64,000 nt of DNA from Woeseiaceae bacterium (GTDB lineage Bacteria > Pseudomonadota > Gammaproteobacteria > Steroidobacterales > Woeseiaceae). Both the position numbers and the translations under genes were made by a program. Each line of letters opens with the position of its first letter. Position 1 is the first letter of the stretch. Below are positions 59,823 to 64,000 of the stretch, one piece after another. Under the pieces are notes generated by a model that saw only the letters and a list, made by a program, of their open reading frames with translations, was not told where the DNA came from and made no database searches. The DNA lies in NCBI GenBank assembly GCA_021773035.1, contig JAJFKU010000016.1:1-64000 (forward strand). The letters run 5' to 3'.

Positions 59823-61067
59823 CTACTCATAGCGCAACGCTGCGGCCGGGTTGACCAGCGCCGCACGCCTCGCCGGATACAAAGTAGCCAGGGACGTCAG
59901 CACGAAAGCCGACACCGCGATGATCAGGATGTCCTGCATTTCCGGGTCAGAAGGAATACGAGTCACGTAGTAAACATCGCCCGGCATTATCTGGAAACCA
60001 AGCAACTGTTCCAGAACCGGCACCACGGTCGGCACATTCACAGCCAGCAACACGCCCAGTGCAACACCAATCGCAACACCGGCCCAGCCGATCAGGGCAC
60101 CTTGTACGAAAAACACTTTGACGACACCCTGCGGTGACATTCCGAGCGTTCGCAGCACCGCGATATCCGTCGTCTTGTCGGTAACGACCATCACGAGGCT
60201 CGCGACAATGTTGAATGCCGCCACACCAATAATCAGTGACAGGATTAATGACATCATCATCTTTTCCAGTCGAATCGCACGAAAATAGCTGCCATTCTCA
60301 ACGGTCCAGTCACTGGTCTTGTAGTCACTGCCGAGCTTCTCTTGTAGCGATTGCGCGACGGCGGGTGCCTCCAGTACGTTGTCGGTACTAAACCGAACCG
60401 AGGTGACGGCCGTATCCTGACCGAGAATCTCCGCGACATCCTCTGCGTGCACCAACGCAAGTACGCCGTCGTGATCCTGCAGACCGGCTTCGAAAATTCC
60501 GCGCGTGATGAACCTCTCCAACACCGGTTCCATGGTCCCGTCACCACGCGGTTTTGGAATCAGCAGCACGACGCTGTCGCCGATTCGGGCACCGATATCG
60601 TAGGCCAGTATGCGACCGAGAATGATGCTGCGCTCACCGGGCTGCAAAACGTCCAGGCTGCCTTCGATCAGATTCATGCGCTCGCCGGATAACTCACGCT
60701 CGTAGTCCGGTACGACGCCGTGGACGATAACGGCAACGAGTTCCCTGCCCGACTGGATCATGCCCTCCATTTGCACGAACGGCGCCGCCGCTTTGACGCC
60801 GGGTTCGCCCTGCACCTCGTCAACCAGCGAACGCCAGCGCTCCGTCGGCCCCTCGCTCGCAGTCACCGAGCCATGTGCCGACATACTCAGCAAGCGGTCG
60901 CGAAGCTCGCCTTCGAAACCGTTCATTACCGACAGGATCACAATCAGCGCAGCAACGCCCAGCGATATCCCGAGCAGGGAAATCAGCGTAATGAATGATA
61001 CGAAGCGAGTACGCCGTTTAGCCCGTAGGTAGCGCATTCCGACGAAGAGTTCGACTGGATTTAGCAT
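59823..61067 (-). CDS. lolC: Lipoprotein-releasing permease, LolC/LolE family
   Basis: The 414-residue protein has the same layout as the next gene: first helix (LISLLGISLGVAALIVILSV), periplasmic domain and three C-terminal helices (MMSLILSLIIGVAAFNI, AIGVALGVLLAVN, ILIIAVSAFVLTSL). It is first of the three-gene run lolC-lolE-lolD, unlike E. coli where lolD lies between the two permeases. The gap to the second permease is 6 bp. The LolC/LolE name is by order. Confidence 0.88.
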   Translation of the reverse strand: MLNPVELFVGMRYLRAKRRTRFVSFITLISLLGISLGVAALIVILSVMNGFEGELRDRLLSMSAHGSVTASEGPTERWRSLVDEVQGEPGVKAAAPFVQMEGMIQSGRELVAVIVHGVVPDYERELSGERMNLIEGSLDVLQPGERSIILGRILAYDIGARIGDSVVLLIPKPRGDGTMEPVLERFITRGIFEAGLQDHDGVLALVHAEDVAEILGQDTAVTSVRFSTDNVLEAPAVAQSLQEKLGSDYKTSDWTVENGSYFRAIRLEKMMMSLILSLIIGVAAFNIVASLVMVVTDKTTDIAVLRTLGMSPQGVVKVFFVQGALIGWAGVAIGVALGVLLAVNVPTVVPVLEQLLGFQIMPGDVYYVTRIPSDPEMQDILIIAVSAFVLTSLATLYPARRAALVNPAAALRYE

Positions 61068-61168
61068 CGGCTCGCATTAAACCACATTCAACGACTTGTG
61101 ACGCAGTTCGCATAGGGATGTGCGCCGAGCAATGCTATAGTTCCAGAATCACAATGGGAGTTGTACCA

Positions 61169-61444
61169 ATGATCAAGCTGCGAATCACTTCCGCAATCGC
61201 TTTGCTATTTGCGTTTGGTGCCCTGGCAAATGCTGACACCGTCAGGCTGGACGGTATGACCGCAGGGTCCGATGACGGACGCCCGTCGCGCGGCATGACT
61301 CAGGCGCGCGTTCAATCCAAATACGGCAGCCCGGATTCAGTTAGGGCGCCGGTTGGTGAGCCGCCAATTACGCGCTGGGAATACGCGGACTTTGTCGTTT
61401 TCTTCGAGCATGACAAGGTCATACACGCTGTTCTGAAGCGTTAA
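61169..61444 (+). CDS. Small periplasmic protein of unknown function
   Basis: ATG 61169 (MIKLRITS), with GGGAG eight bases upstream, gives 91 residues; the track start is 51 bases earlier. A signal peptide (AIALLFAFGALANAD) precedes a short domain with GMTQARVQSKYGSPDSV and a final RWEYADFVVFFEHDKVIHAV. The pattern recalls the BamE/SmpA-like fold (G-M-T-xx-xV-xx-x-G-x-P), but without a lipobox. An intrinsic terminator follows directly. It is divergent from lolC. Confidence 0.85.
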   Translation: MIKLRITSAIALLFAFGALANADTVRLDGMTAGSDDGRPSRGMTQARVQSKYGSPDSVRAPVGEPPITRWEYADFVVFFEHDKVIHAVLKR

Positions 61445-61460
61445 TCCGGTAAACAGAACG

Positions 61461-61491
61461 AGCCCGGGCCGGAAACGGCCCGGGCTTTTTT
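61461..61491 (+). terminator. Intrinsic terminator
   Basis: A 10-bp perfect GC-rich stem AGCCCGGGCC / GGCCCGGGCT with a 6-base loop (GGAAAC) is followed by five further T. It lies 17 bp past the stop codon of the small periplasmic gene and upstream of mfd. Confidence 0.93.
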
Positions 61492-61542
61492 ATGTCTGTG
61501 TAATAATCGCGTCCCGCTGACCGAATCCGACCGAAATCCTGC

Positions 61543-64000
61543 ATGACCGAAGCAAAGCTCATTTCACCCAATCCAATCATACCCGGTGCCGGCAAAGAGG
61601 TCGGCTGGGGCCGACTGATCGGCGCAAGCTGCTCGCTGGCCGGCGCTGAACTGGCACAATTCCTCACTGGCGGGAAGACCCGCCCACTGCTGTTACTGGC
61701 AGAAGACCCCCGGCATGCCGACCAGCTGGAGGCCGAGCTTCGCTTCTTCACCGACGACCGGATTCCGGTGCGACACTTCGTCGAATGGGAAACGCTGCCG
61801 TGGGACAATTTTTCGCCACATCAGGACATCGTCTCGCAGCGCCTCAGTGTGCTCGCAGAGATGCCCGCGATGAGCAGCGGCATCATCATTGCGACGGCCG
61901 CTGCCCTGCACCAGCGCCTGCCACCGCTCGACTATGTCGCCGCCCGCTCGCTGGCACTGCTTAGCGGCCAGCGGCTGCCTCGCGAGGAGTTCACGCACTC
62001 GCTGATCAATGCCGGCTACCTGCGTGTTCCACAGGTTTCGGAGCACGGCGAGTTTGCGGTACGCGGCTCCCTGATCGACATATTCCCGATGGGCAGCGAT
62101 GCACCGGTCCGCATCGACTTCTTCGACGACGATATTGAATCCCTGCGCTACTTCTCGCCGGAAAACCAGTTGTCCGGCGAGAAAGTGGACTCCGTCCGCG
62201 TGTTACCAGCCAGAGAAATACCCCTGGATGAGGACGGCATTGCGACGTTTCGCCATAGCTATCGTGAGCGTTTCGAGGGCCAGCCCGGGAAATCCCGGGT
62301 CTACCGGGATATCTCGGATGGTATCGCTCACGGCGGCATCGAGTACTACCTGCCGTTGTTTTTCGAAACCACGGCATCGCTGCTGGACTACCTGCCCGCC
62401 AACAGCGTCGTGCTGAAACCCGATTCTCTGGATTCGCTGCTGCAGCAATTCGTCGGCGAGCTCATCGAGCGTTTCGCGATGTGCAGCCTGGAGCCGGAAC
62501 GGCCGATCCTCAGCGCCGATGAGACCTTTCTCGCTCCTGCAGCAATCCTCTCGCAGCTGGCTGAGTTTTCGTGTATCCGCTATTCACCGCAGTCTCTCGC
62601 CGGGCAGGTCGTCAACCACGACACCCGCATGCCACCGGCAATGAAAATCGAGACCCGCTACGAAGATGCCGCCGCCGCACTCATGCAGTTTCTGGAAACC
62701 TTTGACGGCCGCGTGCTCTTCAGTACCGATTCACCTGGGCGTCGGGAGCAACTGCACGACCTGCTCTCCGGTCGTGGACTCGATCTCTCCCGGATCGACA
62801 GCTGGCGGCAATTCTGCGAGGACAGCCACCGGATCGGCGTCGCTGTCGCACCGGTCGAGAACGGCGTACTGCTGCCCGGCGCAAAAACAGCGATCGTCAG
62901 CGAGCAACAGTTGTTCGGCGAACGCACACGAACGCACCGCCGCAAGCGAAAAAGTGATCGGGATCCTGAGTCCATCATCCGTCAGCTCAACGACCTCGAG
63001 GAGGGTTCGCCGGTAGTGCACGCAGAATATGGCGTCGGACGCTACCTCGGCCTGATCACACTCGACACCGGCGGCATAAAAGCCGAGTTTTTACACCTGC
63101 AGTACGCAGACGGCGACAAATTGTATGTGCCCGTGCACGCGCTTGAGCTCATTTCCCGGTACACGGGAGCCTCGCCGGACAACGCACCGTTACACCGCCT
63201 GGGCAGCGACCAGTGGGAAAAGGCACGTAAGCGCGCAATCAAAAAGATTCGCGACGTTGCTGCCGAGTTGCTTGATATCTACGCGCGCCGCGCCGCGCGA
63301 CCGGGGCACAGATTTCGCTGGTCGGAAAGCGACTATCGATCGTTCGAGTCCGGCTTCCCGTTTGAACTGACAGAGGACCAGGCACATACGATCGACGATG
63401 TACTCAAAGATCTTGGTTCCGAACAACCGATGGACCGCGTTGTTTGTGGCGATGTCGGTTTCGGTAAAACGGAGGTAGCGCTGCGCGCGACATTCGCCGC
63501 GGTACACGGCGGTAAGCAGGTCGCCGTGCTGGTGCCAACGACGCTGCTCGCGCAACAGCATGGCCAGACCTTTCGCGACCGCTTCGCTGACTGGCCTGTG
63601 CGCGTTGAAGTGTTGTCGAGATTCCAGAGTGCCAAACAGGTTAAGGACATAGTCAGCGGTCTTAAGTCCGGCAATGTCGACGTCGTTATCGGCACACACC
63701 GCCTGCTGGCGCACACGAAGGACATCCACGACGTCGGACTGGTCATTGTCGACGAGGAACACCGTTTTGGCGTACGCCACAAAGAGGCGATCAAGTCGCT
63801 ACGCAGCGATATCGACGTGCTGACGCTGACAGCAACACCGATCCCGAGAACGCTGAACATGGCACTGGGCGGCATTCGCGAAATGTCGCTGATCACTACG
63901 CCGCCCGCTGAACGGCTGGCGGTCAAGACCTTTGTCTCGGAGTGGAACGACGTAGTGATCCGCGAAGCCTGTTTGCGCGAGATCAAGCGCGGCGGCCAGG
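61543..64000 (+). CDS. mfd: Transcription-repair coupling factor (partial, runs off the window)
   Basis: ATG 61543 opens a frame of 819 codons to the window end without a stop; the full protein is about 1150 residues, so the C-terminal third is missing. Seen are the UvrB-like N-terminal modules (SIDIFPMG-type RGSLIDIFPMG, EYYLPLFFE), the RNA-polymerase-interacting domain (LEEGSPVVHAEYGVGRYLGL) and the first half of the translocase: Walker A CGDVGFGKTEVALRA, DEEHRFGV and LTATPIPRTLNMALGG. Mfd removes stalled RNA polymerase and recruits UvrA. The track lists only opposite-strand shadows here. Start is supported by the preceding terminator and family length. Confidence 0.96.
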   Translation, partial: MTEAKLISPNPIIPGAGKEVGWGRLIGASCSLAGAELAQFLTGGKTRPLLLLAEDPRHADQLEAELRFFTDDRIPVRHFVEWETLPWDNFSPHQDIVSQRLSVLAEMPAMSSGIIIATAAALHQRLPPLDYVAARSLALLSGQRLPREEFTHSLINAGYLRVPQVSEHGEFAVRGSLIDIFPMGSDAPVRIDFFDDDIESLRYFSPENQLSGEKVDSVRVLPAREIPLDEDGIATFRHSYRERFEGQPGKSRVYRDISDGIAHGGIEYYLPLFFETTASLLDYLPANSVVLKPDSLDSLLQQFVGELIERFAMCSLEPERPILSADETFLAPAAILSQLAEFSCIRYSPQSLAGQVVNHDTRMPPAMKIETRYEDAAAALMQFLETFDGRVLFSTDSPGRREQLHDLLSGRGLDLSRIDSWRQFCEDSHRIGVAVAPVENGVLLPGAKTAIVSEQQLFGERTRTHRRKRKSDRDPESIIRQLNDLEEGSPVVHAEYGVGRYLGLITLDTGGIKAEFLHLQYADGDKLYVPVHALELISRYTGASPDNAPLHRLGSDQWEKARKRAIKKIRDVAAELLDIYARRAARPGHRFRWSESDYRSFESGFPFELTEDQAHTIDDVLKDLGSEQPMDRVVCGDVGFGKTEVALRATFAAVHGGKQVAVLVPTTLLAQQHGQTFRDRFADWPVRVEVLSRFQSAKQVKDIVSGLKSGNVDVVIGTHRLLAHTKDIHDVGLVIVDEEHRFGVRHKEAIKSLRSDIDVLTLTATPIPRTLNMALGGIREMSLITTPPAERLAVKTFVSEWNDVVIREACLREIKRGGQ

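Noticed and set aside
61543-63986. Minus-strand ORFs in the last 2.4 kb
   Set aside because: They lie opposite mfd, whose frame is open from 61543 to the window end with clear motifs.
1-64000. tRNA or rRNA genes
   Set aside because: I looked for T-loop-like GGTTCRAATCC and found none in plausible cloverleaf context; a tRNAscan run would be decisive.

Overview
The window looks like the chromosome of a Gram-negative, probably marine, gammaproteobacterium. The evidence is lipid A and lipoprotein-export genes (kdsB, lpxK, msbA, lolCDE), an ExbB/ExbD pair, comEC and mfd in gammaproteobacterial-style clusters, many lipoproteins and outer-membrane barrels, and a large beta-1,3-glucan (laminarin) locus. 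Assignments come from reading the translations and DNA; no database search was possible.

Region 1 (1-7.4 kb): an accessory module of GntR regulator, alpha/beta hydrolase with an unusual nucleophile elbow, TonB-dependent receptor, two-domain VOC protein and LysR regulator. It sits between a decayed partial copy (163-430) of the lipoprotein gene at 7424-8047 and a truncated EF-Tu-domain-like ORF (6728-6901), so it may be an insertion with a duplicated edge. A 27-bp palindrome at 5691-5717 is a candidate operator.

Region 2 (7.4-14.7 kb): a tightly packed minus-strand operon running sulfide:quinone oxidoreductase, MMPL/RND transporter, LolA-like protein, outer-membrane barrel, DUF2892 protein and lipoprotein. 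It is divergent from an ArsR-family regulator whose two cysteines have the 66-residue spacing of SqrR/BigR persulfide sensors. A 35-bp palindrome lies between them.

Region 3 (14.7-21.9 kb): stress and redox genes, namely cbpA-cbpM, a beta-CASP nuclease, two c-type cytochrome lipoproteins, a GNAT acetyltransferase, a DUF4136 lipoprotein, a host-attachment-like protein and a tandem universal stress protein.

Between regions 3 and 4 (21,977-22,304) is a 328-bp element of nested perfect inverted repeats. An outer 31-bp inverted repeat encloses two large hairpins whose loops are exact reverse complements of each other.

Region 4 (22.3-47.4 kb): the beta-1,3-glucan locus. It holds two GH16 lipoproteins, a secreted CBM9-like protein, a probable GH149 beta-1,3-glucan phosphorylase, cytoplasmic and lipoprotein GH17 enzymes, a cytoplasmic GH3, a GPH-type symporter, and LacI and LysR regulators. 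It also has an unusual four-gene operon: an eight-module surface-type lipoprotein, a clan GH-A glycosidase fused to an outer-membrane beta-barrel, a small unknown lipoprotein, and a second clan GH-A glycosidase. Six operator-like sites (TGACARCGYTGTCA or one mismatch) in five intergenic regions tie these genes to one LacI regulon; at three of them the -35 box lies inside the operator with an extended -10 downstream. No TonB-dependent SusC-like receptor or SusD is present, so the barrel-glycosidase fusion and multi-module lipoprotein are candidates for an alternative glucan capture and entry route.

Region 5 (47.4-64 kb): a secreted HExxH protein, an AraC regulator, then envelope and core genes: an operon exbB-exbD-msbA-lpxK-kdsB plus a periplasmic hydrolase, comEC, a DUF2062 protein, lolC/E-lolD, a small periplasmic protein with a clear terminator, and the first two thirds of mfd, which runs off the right end. 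I saw no tRNA, rRNA, CRISPR array, transposase or integrase.
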